Source: Pseudomonas sp. 5P_3.1_Bac2
GTDB lineage: Bacteria > Pseudomonadota > Gammaproteobacteria > Pseudomonadales > Pseudomonadaceae
Length of the DNA stretch: 64,000 nt
Direction of reading: 5' to 3'
NCBI RefSeq assembly: GCF_025465995.1
Contig: NZ_JANLNY010000030.1
Location: 310,001 to 374,000 of the forward strand
Positions 34,412 to 43,347 of the stretch are shown piece after piece. Every line of letters begins with the position of its first letter. Position 1 is the stretch's first letter. Under the pieces are notes generated by a model. It had not been told where the DNA came from. It worked only from the letters and a program-made list of their open reading frames with translations, and did no database searches. Both the position numbers and the translations under genes were made by a program.

Positions 34412-34861
34412 TTAGCTGTGGCGCTGTAATTGATCGCGCAGCGCGGTCAGCTGATCTTTGATCTGGCCCAATTGCTCAAGGCTATGACCGCTGGCTTGCA
34501 GAATGCAGGAGGGGAAACGTCGGGCTTGGTCTTGCAGGGCGCGCCCCTTATCGGTCAGGCGCAGCTGCACGACGCGCTCATCTTCTTTGCTGCGAGTGCG
34601 CTGTAGCACGCCTTCTGCTTCTAAGCGTTTGAGCAGTGGAGTGACGGAGCCGGGGTCGGTAAGCAGACGTTGGCTCATCTCGCTGACGGTGATGCCGTCT
34701 TGTTCCCACAGCACCAGCATGGCCAGGTATTGCGGGTAGGTCAGACCAATGCTTTGCAGCAGGGGCTTGTAAGCCTTGGTCATTTGCAGCGAGGTGGAGT
34801 GCAAGGCGAAGCACAGCTGATTGTCCAGCTGGAGCGCATCGCAGGAGTTAGGGTCGAGCAT
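34412..34861 (-). CDS. ohrR: Organic peroxide-sensing MarR regulator OhrR
   Basis: A 149-residue MarR-family repressor. The sensing cysteine is Cys17 in DNQLCFALHSTS, the exact context of the reactive Cys of OhrR proteins, whose oxidation by organic peroxides releases DNA. The winged helix follows (VSEMSQRLLTDPGSVTPLLK, then TRSKEDERVVQLRL). The start chosen is ATG 34861 because upstream codons to 34930 run through the promoter. It is upstream of ohr on the same strand and both genes have their own promoter with a shared motif. Confidence 0.94.
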   Translation of the reverse strand: MLDPNSCDALQLDNQLCFALHSTSLQMTKAYKPLLQSIGLTYPQYLAMLVLWEQDGITVSEMSQRLLTDPGSVTPLLKRLEAEGVLQRTRSKEDERVVQLRLTDKGRALQDQARRFPSCILQASGHSLEQLGQIKDQLTALRDQLQRHS

Positions 34862-34887
34862 GGTACTGTCCAAGGAGTTAAGAGGAA

Positions 34888-34925
34888 AACAACTTAACGC
34901 GCAAAATGCATGCGGGCAAGTTGTT
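34888..34925 (-). promoter_or_regulatory. ohrR promoter and operator
   Basis: Minus strand: TTGCCC (34919-34914), 17-base spacer, TAAGTT (34896-34891). The spacer contains, on the plus strand, GCGCAAAATGCATGCG (34899-34914). The whole is flanked by an inverted repeat AACAACTT (34888-34895) and AAGTTGTT (34918-34925). This fits autorepression by OhrR. Confidence 0.7.
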
Positions 34926-34986
34926 ATCACTCTCTATTTCCTGGACTGGGCCTTTTAGGCGCGCCGTTTAGCCTTGCGGTGTGGGC

Positions 34987-35490
34987 TTAAGGGCGAATCT
35001 CGATCAGTGTGCCGTCTTTGACCAAGCTCCAGACTTCACGCATGTCGGTGTTCTTCATGGCGATGCAGCCTTCGGTCCAGTCCAGGGTGTTGAAGTACCA
35101 CTCTGGGTATTCTTCATCCAGCGGCGTGCCGTGGATCATGATCATGCTGCCGGCGGAAACCCCTTTGGCACGGGCGCGGGCTTGGTCACGGGCATTGGGG
35201 TAAGAGACATGCATGGCGAGGTTGAACTTGTCGCTGTTCTTGCGCCAATCCAGCCAATAAAAGCCTTCCGGGGTGCGTTTGTCGCCTTCGCGCTCTTTCG
35301 CGCCGTTGGGCTGCTTACCGAGGGAAATACGGTAAGTCTTCAGCGTGTCGCCACGGCTGATCAGGTGCAATTGACGTTCGGATTTAACCACCAGCACCTT
35401 GTCGATGGTCTTGCCATCGAGGCTCGCGGTGCTGCTGGCGTGGGCATGCAAAGCAGTGGTCAGGCAAAGGAAGATAAACAGCCAACGCAT
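34987..35490 (-). CDS. Secreted L,D-transpeptidase family protein
   Basis: A 167-residue YkuD-fold protein with signal peptide MRWLFIFLCLTTALHAHA. The catalytic motif is complete, with His120 in MIMIHGTP and Cys142 in WTEGCIAMKN. Such enzymes form 3-3 cross-links or attach proteins to peptidoglycan in the periplasm; some DpaA-like members act as hydrolases. It is followed on the same strand, 15 bases upstream, by a Nudix gene, so the two may share a transcript. Confidence 0.92.
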   Translation of the reverse strand: MRWLFIFLCLTTALHAHASSTASLDGKTIDKVLVVKSERQLHLISRGDTLKTYRISLGKQPNGAKEREGDKRTPEGFYWLDWRKNSDKFNLAMHVSYPNARDQARARAKGVSAGSMIMIHGTPLDEEYPEWYFNTLDWTEGCIAMKNTDMREVWSLVKDGTLIEIRP

Positions 35491-35505
35491 GGTCGAATCC
35501 GCAAG

Positions 35506-36063
35506 TCAGGGAGTGTGGTTGAAGTGGGCACGCAGCTCGGTCAGAGACTCTAGGCGCAGCGGATACTGCTGGCTCAGGCGGTCAGCGAAGAAGCATTCTA
35601 AAGTACGCCCAATGGTCGGGAAAGCCAGCTCTGACCAGGGGATTTGCGCCTGGCTAAACAGCTTAACCTCAAGGCTTTCTTCGCCAGCGGCAAAATCCAG
35701 GTCGCGTAACTGGGCGCGGAAGAACAAATGCACCTGATGGATATGGGGCAGATCAAACAGGTTATACAGCTGCAAGTTGTCGACCCGGGCACAGGCTTCT
35801 TCAGCGGTTTCACGGGCGGCGGCTTGGGCTACGGTTTCGCCGTTTTCCATAAAACCTGCTGGTAGGGTCCAGTAGCCGCGGCGCGGTTCAATGGCGCGGC
35901 GGCACAGTAGCACTTGCTCACCCCAAACGGGCAGGCAGCCGGCAATGATTTTCGGATTGTCGTAAAAGACCTGATGACACTGCTCACAGCTGTAGCGCAA
36001 ACGGCTGTCGCCGGGCGGGATCGTCTGTGTGATGGGGGCGCTACAGTTGCTGCAGAACTTCAT
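35506..36063 (-). CDS. Nudix hydrolase with N-terminal zinc ribbon
   Basis: A 185-residue Nudix enzyme. A zinc ribbon opens the protein (CSNC and CEQC, about residues 4-29), followed by the Nudix box GFMENGETVAQAAARETAEEACARV, in which the final Gly of the consensus is Cys, as is common in this subgroup. Closest families hydrolyse ADP-ribose or NADH-like dinucleotides. The start at ATG 36063 begins exactly at the ribbon; an extension to 36117 is not supported. Note that the 25-residue box is given here by key parts: Gly, REx-EE. Confidence 0.88.
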   Translation of the reverse strand: MKFCSNCSAPITQTIPPGDSRLRYSCEQCHQVFYDNPKIIAGCLPVWGEQVLLCRRAIEPRRGYWTLPAGFMENGETVAQAAARETAEEACARVDNLQLYNLFDLPHIHQVHLFFRAQLRDLDFAAGEESLEVKLFSQAQIPWSELAFPTIGRTLECFFADRLSQQYPLRLESLTELRAHFNHTP

Positions 36064-36150
36064 GCGGGCACCTTTGTTTGAGGTGCCTATCTTGGCCGGC
36101 CAGCGCCTGCTCGACAAGGGTTGAGCAGGCTTGGCTGATTGCCGCGCGAC

Positions 36151-37881
36151 TTAGTTGGCGATATGGGCGAGCAAGGCATCGCTCAGCGGCTTGGCTTGGG
36201 CGCCGAGCAGTACGTGGCAGATACCGTGATCCAGGTAGCTAATCCCTAGGGCGCCGAGGGCCGAGAGTTGCGCGGTGTTGATCCGCTTAATATCGGTAAG
36301 GCGCAGGCGCATGCGGGTTATGGCGACGTGCTCAATCAGCTGCACATTGTCGCTGCCGCCCAAAGCGCTCAGCCACTTATCCAATAAGGCTGGTTCTAGC
36401 TCAGACTGGCGGACTTGCGGCAGCGGCGCTGCTGCAACCACGACTTCGCTCTGCGGCACGGCCGGTACCGGTGCTGGAAGGTCGTTGGGCAGTGCTTGGC
36501 GGATCTTATCCGCCAGGCTATCGGCTTGCGGACCTACCACCACTTGCAAGCTGCCGCTGGTGCCAGGCTTAACCACGGCCATGGCGCCTAAGGCTTTGAG
36601 CTGCTGCTCATTGGCAAGCTCGCGATCGGCCAGTTGCAGGCGCAGGCGGGTGGTGCAGGCATCGATCACGATCAGGTTCGCTGCACCGCCTAAGGCACTG
36701 ATATAAGCCGCCGTGCGGTCGGCAGGAGTGGCAGCGCTGGCCGGCTCTTCATCGGGGCGTGGTTCCTGTACCTCGCGTCCCGGGGTGGAGAGGTTAAACC
36801 GGCGGATAAACTGATCAAATATCAGGTAGTACAGGCCGCCGTAGAGCAGGCCCAGCGGCAGCAGCATCCAGCCGTTATGGGACTTGCCCCAGCCCAAAGC
36901 CAGGTCGATGGCGCCACCGGAGAAGGTGAAGCCCAGGCGGATATTCAGCCAGTCGGTCAGCGCCATGGACAGCCCCGTGAGCAGGGCATGCACCAGATAC
37001 AGCAGCGGTGCGAGGAACATAAAGGCAAATTCTACCGGCTCGGTCACGCCGGTTAAGAAGGATGTCAGCGCGGCTGACAGGAGCAAGCCGCCGGTGAGTT
37101 TGCGCCGTTCTGGCCGCGCGTTGCGATACATCGCCAGGCACGCCGCCGGCAGGCCAAACATCATCATCGGGAACATGCCGGCCATAAACTGCCCGCCCTT
37201 GGGGTCGCCAGCAAAGTAACGGGCCAGATCACCAGTGACCAAGCGCCCCGTCTCCGGGTCGGTAAAGCTGCCAAAGACAAACCACACCAGGTTATTGAGG
37301 ATGTGGTGCAGGCCCGTGATGATCAGCAAGCGGTTCAGCGCGCCAAAGGCGAAGGCACCGATGCTGCCGCTGTCGAGCAGCAGTTGGCCCAGGCTGTTGA
37401 TGCCATGTTGCAGCGGCGGCCAAATCAGCCCCAGCAGCAACCCCAGGCACAGCGTACAGAGGCCGGTGGCAATGGGCACAAAGCGGCGCCCGCCAAAAAA
37501 CGCCAGATACTCGGGCAGCTTGATGTCTTTAAAGCGGTTGTACAGCGCACCGGCAGTAAGGCCGCTGATGATCCCGGCGAGCACGCCCATGTCGATGCTG
37601 GGGTCGATGGTTTTCAGTACCGCCAGCAGCACCAGATAACCAATGGCCCCTGCTAGCCCGGCGGTGCCGTTGTTATCGCGGGCAAAGCCGACAGCAATAC
37701 CGATGGCAAAGATCAGGCCTAGGTTGGCCATGATCGCCGTACCGGCTTGGTGAATCAGCGCGATGTTGAGCAGATCGGTATCGCCTAAGCGCAGCAAGAG
37801 GCCGGCAATGGGCAAAATGGCGATGGGCAGCATTAGGGCGCGGCCGAGGCGTTGCAGACTATCCATAATCACGGGTGGCAT
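36151..37881 (-). CDS. nagE: N-acetylglucosamine PTS permease, IIC-IIB with a second IIB-like domain
   Basis: A 576-residue membrane permease that imports and phosphorylates N-acetylglucosamine. The IIC domain (about residues 1-370) has ten or so helices and the glucose-family GLHHILNNLVW and GVTEPVEF motifs. A IIB domain follows with the phosphorylated cysteine in DACTTRLRL near residue 409. A second IIB-like domain ends the protein, but there the same position reads HVAITRMRL, so cysteine is replaced. No IIA is present; the fused protein encoded upstream supplies it. ATG 37881 has AAGGAG seven bases away, whereas 37887 is too close to it. Confidence 0.95.
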   Translation of the reverse strand: MPPVIMDSLQRLGRALMLPIAILPIAGLLLRLGDTDLLNIALIHQAGTAIMANLGLIFAIGIAVGFARDNNGTAGLAGAIGYLVLLAVLKTIDPSIDMGVLAGIISGLTAGALYNRFKDIKLPEYLAFFGGRRFVPIATGLCTLCLGLLLGLIWPPLQHGINSLGQLLLDSGSIGAFAFGALNRLLIITGLHHILNNLVWFVFGSFTDPETGRLVTGDLARYFAGDPKGGQFMAGMFPMMMFGLPAACLAMYRNARPERRKLTGGLLLSAALTSFLTGVTEPVEFAFMFLAPLLYLVHALLTGLSMALTDWLNIRLGFTFSGGAIDLALGWGKSHNGWMLLPLGLLYGGLYYLIFDQFIRRFNLSTPGREVQEPRPDEEPASAATPADRTAAYISALGGAANLIVIDACTTRLRLQLADRELANEQQLKALGAMAVVKPGTSGSLQVVVGPQADSLADKIRQALPNDLPAPVPAVPQSEVVVAAAPLPQVRQSELEPALLDKWLSALGGSDNVQLIEHVAITRMRLRLTDIKRINTAQLSALGALGISYLDHGICHVLLGAQAKPLSDALLAHIAN

Positions 37882-37902
37882 GCGCATTCTCCTTATTAGT
37901 TA

Positions 37903-40425
37903 TTACACCAGCGGCCAATAGCTGTGGCACTGTTCCCTGACTTGCGCGGCGCTGCTGAGGCTCAGTAGCGTCTGGCTGCGTTGCCGGCAGTCCGCAGCGT
38001 CGAGGGTACGGACTCGGGCTTTAAGTTCACCGATCAGGCCGGGCCCCACCGACAGCTCTTGCACGCCAAGGCCGATTAACACCGGGGTGGCTAAGGTGTC
38101 GGAGGCCAGTGCGCCACACACGCCGACCCAGCGTTGGTGCTTGGCCGCGGCGCTACAGGTCTGTTGGATCAGGCGCAGTAAGGCCGGGTGGAGAGCATCG
38201 ATACGCGGCGCTAAACCGGCATGGCCGCGATCCATGGCGAGGGTGTATTGCGACAGGTCATTGGTGCCGATGGAGAAAAAGTCGGCATGCAGCGCCAGTT
38301 GATCCGCCAGCAAGGCCGCCGACGGCACTTCGATCATCACGCCCAGTTGCGGCAGCTGGCTGATGTTCAGTTCCGCGGCCAATTCTTCTAAGCGTTTACG
38401 GATGGCGATCAGCTCATCCACTTCGCTGACCATCGGCAGCAGGATGCGGCAGCGTTGCAATGGCTTAACTTTGAGCAGGGCGCGTAACTGCTGATCGAGC
38501 AGGGCCGGGCGGGCTTGGCCTAAGCGAATGCCGCGCAGGCCCAGCGCAGGGTTTTCTTCCACCGGCAGTGGCAGGTAACTCAGGTGTTTATCGCCGCCTA
38601 CATCGATGGTGCGGATAATCACCGGCTGCGGGCTTATGGCATCCAACACGCTTTGGTAGGCCGCCTGTTGCTCGGTTTCATCAGGGGCGTATTGACGGTC
38701 GATAAAGAGAAACTCGGTGCGCAGCAAGCCAACGCCATCGGCGCCATTGCCCAAGGCTTCACTGGCCTCGTGGTGTGAAGCAACGTTGGCGGCGATTTCT
38801 ATAGGCACGCCATCGCGGGTCAGGGCCGGCTCGTGGGCATGGTGTTGTTGCTGCTCGCGGCGCGCTTGGCGTTGCTGCTGGTAACTGAGCACTTGCTCTA
38901 GGCGTTGCGCGTTGGGGCTTAGTTCCAAGCGGCCGTTTTCTGCATCGAGCACCATGATCTGCCCGCTGTCTTGCTCCAGCAGTTGTGCCCCCAGCGCTAC
39001 CACGCAGGGCAGGCCACGGCTGCGGGCAAGAATGGCGACGTGGGAGGTGGGTCCGCCTTCGGCCATGCAAATGCCGGCGACGCCGCTTTCGAGCAGTGGG
39101 CCGAGGTCCGAGGGGGTGATCTCATGGGCGGCGACAATCGCGCCGGGGCTGATTTGCAGCGCGTCGTGCTGGTTGAGCAGCACGCGCAGTATGCGTTTTT
39201 CCAGATCGCTGAGGTCGTTGGCGCGCTCTGCCAGCAGCGGGTTGTTGAGGCTACGCAAGATGTTGCGCTGGGCCTCAATCGCGCGGTGCCAGGCATGGGG
39301 CGCGGAGATGCCCTGATCGATCAGCAGGTCGGCGGCATCCAGCAGGCTCGGGTCTTCAAGCAGGGCTTGGTGGGCGGCGAAGATCGCGGCTTCGGCTTCA
39401 TCATCGCGTAGTTCCGCTTGCACTTGGTTGGCCTGGACGTCGCGGCGCACCTGTTGCAAAGCCTGGTCGAGGGCGAGGTGTTGCTCGTGTGGGTTGTGTT
39501 CGCCGTGATCCTCGCTCAACTCGATGCTGCCCAGCAGAGTCAGCGGCCCACTGACCAGCCCCGGCGAGGCGCACACACCACTGAGACTGCCGGCCACCGG
39601 TTGCGCCTTAACCGGTAGCGCAATGCTGGTGGGTGGCAGGTTGGGGGCGCTGTCATGGGCGGTGCCGATGGCGTCGAGCAGGGCGGCTAAGGCTTGCTGA
39701 CAATCGGCGCCGCGGCAGATCACCTCGACCTCTTCGCCCTCTGCCACGCCTAAGCCCATGATGCCCAGCAGGCTGTCGAGGCTGGTTTGCTGTCCGGCAA
39801 AGTGCAGTTCGCAGCTGCTGCTAAAGCCTTGCGCGGTTTTACGTAATAAGGCGGCAGGGCGGGCGTGCAGGCCGCCGCTATGGGCAACACGGGCATGCCC
39901 TTGGGCTTGTGGCTGGGGGACGCTGGCTTGGGCTTGCGCTTCAGGCCGCTCGAGGGTGTCGTCGAGTGGGCTGAGCATCAGTACTGGGGTGCCGAGGGTG
40001 ACCGTTTGCGTGGTCATGGGCCGCACCTGCCAGCCCTCGGCGTTGTTGACCACCATCACGGTGATCAGGCTTTTGCAGCGCTGCGCTACCCGATCCAGAT
40101 CAAAGCACAGCAAGGCTTGCCCTTCGATTACCCGCTCACCCGGTTCGACCAGCACGGAAAAACCTTCGCCTTGCAATTGCACCGTGTCGAGGCCGACGTG
40201 CAGCAGAATCTCGACCCCGTTATTGGCGCGGATGCCGATAGCGTGGCGGGTCCGGGCGATATGGCTGATCACGCCGGCGCAAGGGGCGTGCAGACGGTTG
40301 CTGGTGGGGTCGATAGCGATCCCTTCGCCCATGGCATTGCTGGCGAAGACCGGGTCGGGAACACGGTTTAGGGGTAGCAGCGGGCCGTTCAGTGGCGCTT
40401 TAAGTGCCAAGTTCTTGTTGTACAT
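37903..40425 (-). CDS. PTS fusion protein IIA-HPr-enzyme I for N-acetylglucosamine
   Basis: An 840-residue cytosolic phosphotransfer protein combining three normally separate PTS components. IIA of the glucose family has its active His near residue 75 (LLHVGLDTVQL). HPr has His near residue 186 in SGGLHARPAALL. Enzyme I has the autophosphorylated His near 461 in GGPTSHVAILARSRG and the PEP-binding C-terminal barrel with MIEVPSAALLADQL and GTNDLSQY. Together with NagE it gives a complete PEP-to-sugar chain. P. aeruginosa has an equivalent protein in the same operon position. Confidence 0.95.
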   Translation of the reverse strand: MYNKNLALKAPLNGPLLPLNRVPDPVFASNAMGEGIAIDPTSNRLHAPCAGVISHIARTRHAIGIRANNGVEILLHVGLDTVQLQGEGFSVLVEPGERVIEGQALLCFDLDRVAQRCKSLITVMVVNNAEGWQVRPMTTQTVTLGTPVLMLSPLDDTLERPEAQAQASVPQPQAQGHARVAHSGGLHARPAALLRKTAQGFSSSCELHFAGQQTSLDSLLGIMGLGVAEGEEVEVICRGADCQQALAALLDAIGTAHDSAPNLPPTSIALPVKAQPVAGSLSGVCASPGLVSGPLTLLGSIELSEDHGEHNPHEQHLALDQALQQVRRDVQANQVQAELRDDEAEAAIFAAHQALLEDPSLLDAADLLIDQGISAPHAWHRAIEAQRNILRSLNNPLLAERANDLSDLEKRILRVLLNQHDALQISPGAIVAAHEITPSDLGPLLESGVAGICMAEGGPTSHVAILARSRGLPCVVALGAQLLEQDSGQIMVLDAENGRLELSPNAQRLEQVLSYQQQRQARREQQQHHAHEPALTRDGVPIEIAANVASHHEASEALGNGADGVGLLRTEFLFIDRQYAPDETEQQAAYQSVLDAISPQPVIIRTIDVGGDKHLSYLPLPVEENPALGLRGIRLGQARPALLDQQLRALLKVKPLQRCRILLPMVSEVDELIAIRKRLEELAAELNISQLPQLGVMIEVPSAALLADQLALHADFFSIGTNDLSQYTLAMDRGHAGLAPRIDALHPALLRLIQQTCSAAAKHQRWVGVCGALASDTLATPVLIGLGVQELSVGPGLIGELKARVRTLDAADCRQRSQTLLSLSSAAQVREQCHSYWPLV

Positions 40426-40435
40426 GATGATGGCC

Positions 40436-41458
40436 TTAGTGAGTGCGAGTGACTTTGCTCAGGTGCCGCGGCTGATCCGGGTTCATGCCGCGGGCTTGGG
40501 CCAGATGCGCGGCCATGACGTAAAAACTTTGAATGGCCAAAATCGGGTCCAGCAGTGGGTGCGCGGCACGTTGTAAGGTGAGTTGGCGCTCGCGCACATC
40601 ATCGGGAGCGGCCAGCAATACTTCGGCGCCGCGCTGGCGCATATCGGCGGCCAAAGCGAGCAAGCCGGCTTGCTCGGGGCCACGTGGGGCGAAGATCAGC
40701 AGGGGATAGTGGGCTTCGATCAATGCCATGGGGCCGTGGCGGACTTCGGCGCTGCTAAAGGCTTCGGCTTGAATGGCTGAGGTTTCTTTGAACTTCAGTG
40801 CGGCTTCCTGGGCAATCGCCAGGCCGGCGCCACGGCCAATCACCAGTAAGCGCTGACAATCGCGCAGTCTGTGGCTGGCCAGACTCCAGTCGAGGGTGCT
40901 GGCGCTGTGCAGGTCATCCGCCAGACCTGCACCAGCGTCCAGTAGCGCCGCGTCGCCTTGCCAGTGGGCGAGCAGGCGCACGGCGGCGGTGAGACTGGCC
41001 ACAAAGCTTTTAGTCGCCGCCACACTGCGCTCGGCGCCAGCGCCTAACGGCAGGGCGAACTCACTGACCGCTGCCAGGGGCGAGTCGGGTGCATTGACCA
41101 AGGCCACGCTGGTGGCGCCGTGTTCACGCAGGCCGCGCAAGGTGTCGACCAAATCGGGGCTTTGCCCGGACTGCGAGAAGGCAAAAGCGGCTTGGCCGCG
41201 CACTTGCAGCGGGGCGTTGTGCAGGGTCAGAAGCGACATTGGCAGCGACAGCGTCGGCAAGCCCAAGAGCTGCATGCACAGGTAAGCGAAGTAGCTGGAG
41301 GCGTGATCCGAGCTGCCGCGTGCCACCGTCAAGGCCAGCTGTGGAGGCTGTTGACGCAAGCGCTCAACCAAGGACGGTAGCTGTTGATCGAGGATCTTGA
41401 GTTGCTGGCGCACGACATCGGCGCAGGACAGCGTTTCTTCAAGCATGAGAGAGGTCAA
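40436..41458 (-). CDS. SIS-domain glucosamine-6-phosphate deaminase/isomerase-type protein
   Basis: A 340-residue protein with two SIS sugar-isomerase domains, resembling the isomerase half of GlmS without the glutaminase (RGSSDHASSYFAYLC and the SQSGQSPDLVDTL, SAEVRHGPMALIE motifs). In this operon it would convert glucosamine-6-phosphate, made by NagA, to fructose-6-phosphate and ammonia; NagB-II type. The frame begins with TTG at 41458, overlapping the nagA stop in TTGA, with AAGGAA at a suitable distance; ATG 41446 is the alternative but has no Shine-Dalgarno. Confidence 0.9.
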   Translation of the reverse strand: MTSLMLEETLSCADVVRQQLKILDQQLPSLVERLRQQPPQLALTVARGSSDHASSYFAYLCMQLLGLPTLSLPMSLLTLHNAPLQVRGQAAFAFSQSGQSPDLVDTLRGLREHGATSVALVNAPDSPLAAVSEFALPLGAGAERSVAATKSFVASLTAAVRLLAHWQGDAALLDAGAGLADDLHSASTLDWSLASHRLRDCQRLLVIGRGAGLAIAQEAALKFKETSAIQAEAFSSAEVRHGPMALIEAHYPLLIFAPRGPEQAGLLALAADMRQRGAEVLLAAPDDVRERQLTLQRAAHPLLDPILAIQSFYVMAAHLAQARGMNPDQPRHLSKVTRTH

Positions 41459-42546
41459 GGCGAGGTTCCTTCCACAATGACGCGTTGTACTTCGAGGTTT
41501 CTATCCAGTTGCACCACATCCGCCCAAGCGCCCACGGCCAGGCGCCCACGATCCGTCAGGCCGAGGTAGTCGGCAGGGAATTGCGCCAGGCGCTGCGCGG
41601 CTTCGGCCAAGGGCAAGCCGATCTGCACCAGATTGCGCAGGGCTTGGTCCATGGTCAGGGTGCTGCCGGCTAAGGTGCCGTCGGCCAGGCGCACGCCGCC
41701 TAGGCATTTGCTCACGGTATGGCTACCCAGCTGGTAGTCGCCGTCGGGCATGCCGGTAGCGGCGGTGGAGTCGGTGACGCAGTACAAGCAGGGGATGGCG
41801 CGCAGGGCGACCTTGATCGCGCCGGGGTGGACATGCAGCAGGTCCGGGATCAGCTCGGCATAGCGTGCGTGGGCTAGGGCGGCGCCGACTATGCCCGGCT
41901 CGCGGTGATGCAGGCCGGTCATGGCGTTATACAGGTGGGTAAAGCCGCTGGCGCCAGCTTCCAGTGCCGCCACGCCATCTTCGTAACTGCCCAAGCTGTG
42001 ACCGATTTGCAGGCGAATGCCGCGTTGGCTGAGGGCGCGAATCAGTGGCAGGTGGCCGGCCATTTCCGGGGCGATGGTGATGATGCGGATCGGCGCGCGG
42101 CGCAGATGCTCATCCACTTCGGCAAGCAAGGCGGTGTGGGCAAAGTTAGGTTGGGCGCCGAGTTTGCCGGGGTTGATATAAGGCCCCTCGAGGTGCACAC
42201 CGAGCACCCGGGCGCCATCTTCCAGGGGCAAGTCGCAGTAGTCACCGAGTTCGGCCAGCACGCTGGCGATCTCGATATTCGGCGCGGTCATGGTGGTGGC
42301 CAGCAGCGAGGTGGTACCAAAGCGCCGATGGGTGCGGGCGATGGTGGCAAAGGCGCTGCTGCCTTCCATGATGTCGCGGCCACCGCCGCCATGTACGTGC
42401 AGGTCGATAAAGCCCGGCAGCAGATAGGGCGCGTTGTTGCTGGCCGGGTCGCATGGATGGCCGTCGATCTGGGCGATGCGGCCATGGGCCAAATGCAGAC
42501 GGCCCAACACCCAGCCATTGGCTGTGAGGATATTGCCTTCGAGCAT
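41455..42546 (-). CDS. nagA: N-acetylglucosamine-6-phosphate deacetylase
   Basis: A 363-residue amidohydrolase removing acetate from GlcNAc-6-phosphate. Metal motifs are visible: DLHVHGGGGRD (about residue 48), HLEGPYINPGKLGA (118-131) and GHSLGSYEDG near 182. The DSTAATGMPDG segment holds the catalytic aspartate. It is the second gene of the nag operon, 17 bases after nagR, and its stop overlaps the start of the SIS-domain gene. Confidence 0.96.
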   Translation of the reverse strand: MLEGNILTANGWVLGRLHLAHGRIAQIDGHPCDPASNNAPYLLPGFIDLHVHGGGGRDIMEGSSAFATIARTHRRFGTTSLLATTMTAPNIEIASVLAELGDYCDLPLEDGARVLGVHLEGPYINPGKLGAQPNFAHTALLAEVDEHLRRAPIRIITIAPEMAGHLPLIRALSQRGIRLQIGHSLGSYEDGVAALEAGASGFTHLYNAMTGLHHREPGIVGAALAHARYAELIPDLLHVHPGAIKVALRAIPCLYCVTDSTAATGMPDGDYQLGSHTVSKCLGGVRLADGTLAGSTLTMDQALRNLVQIGLPLAEAAQRLAQFPADYLGLTDRGRLAVGAWADVVQLDRNLEVQRVIVEGTSP

Positions 42547-42563
42547 GGGAGGCTCCGTGGAGG

Positions 42564-43307
42564 TCAGCGTCGCAGTTCGGCGACGAAGTCGTAGTAGTCG
42601 TTACGGCAGTAGGTGTCGGTCAGCTCGATGGGCGTGTTGCCGTCGAGGTAACCAATACGGGTCATCAACAGCATCGCGGTGCCGGGAGCGATGCCCACCA
42701 GTTCGGCATCGTCAGCGCTGGCGTTGATTGCGCGGATGTGCTGCAAGGCGCGCACCACCGGGCGGTTGATGCTGTCGAGGTGCTCATAAAGGGAGTCGCC
42801 CACGGCCTGTGGGTTAGGCAGTAAGCGCGTGGGAATCGTGCTGCGTTCAATCGCCATCACCATGCCGTCGGCTTTGCGCAGGCGGTGCAGGCGGGTGACT
42901 TTTTCGGTGGGCGAGAGGCCTAGGCGGATCACCTCTTCATGGCTGGGGCGGTCGATATAACGCTCCAGCCAGGTTGAACTGGGGGTTAAGCCTTTTTGCC
43001 GGAGCATCTCGCTAAAGCTGGAGAGGCGTGACAGCGGTTGCTCTAAGCGCGGACTGATATAGGTGCCGGAGCCTTGGTTGCGGCGGATCAGACCTTGCTC
43101 CAGCAGGACTTCCATCGCCTTGCGCGCGGTCACCCGGGAAATTTTCAGGCCTTCGCTCAGGCAGCGTTCCGAGGGCAGCGCTTGGTCGACTTGCCATTGG
43201 CCGCTGTGGATGGCGTTTTCTAGGTTGCGCGCCAGTTGCAGGTACAGCGGGGTGGGCTGTGCTTCATCGGGGCGCAGGGTCAACAGCAAGTCCAGTGCGT
43301 GTTTCAT
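42564..43307 (-). CDS. nagR: GntR family repressor of the nag operon
   Basis: A 247-residue HutC-type GntR regulator. The winged helix (PLYLQLARNLENAIHSGQW, then PSERCLSEGLKISRVTARKA, MEVLLEQGLIRRNQGSGTYI) is followed by a UTRA effector domain with ERSTIPTRLL and GYLDGNTPIELTDTYCRND. By context the effector should be glucosamine- or N-acetylglucosamine-6-phosphate. The start is taken at ATG 43307 where homology begins; upstream codons reach the promoter. The operon promoter, with repeats that it probably binds, lies 41-69 bases upstream. Confidence 0.92.
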   Translation of the reverse strand: MKHALDLLLTLRPDEAQPTPLYLQLARNLENAIHSGQWQVDQALPSERCLSEGLKISRVTARKAMEVLLEQGLIRRNQGSGTYISPRLEQPLSRLSSFSEMLRQKGLTPSSTWLERYIDRPSHEEVIRLGLSPTEKVTRLHRLRKADGMVMAIERSTIPTRLLPNPQAVGDSLYEHLDSINRPVVRALQHIRAINASADDAELVGIAPGTAMLLMTRIGYLDGNTPIELTDTYCRNDYYDFVAELRR

Positions 43308-43347
43308 GCAGTGCGTCCATGGCAGGGCGAATGAGCGGAGTGCCGGG

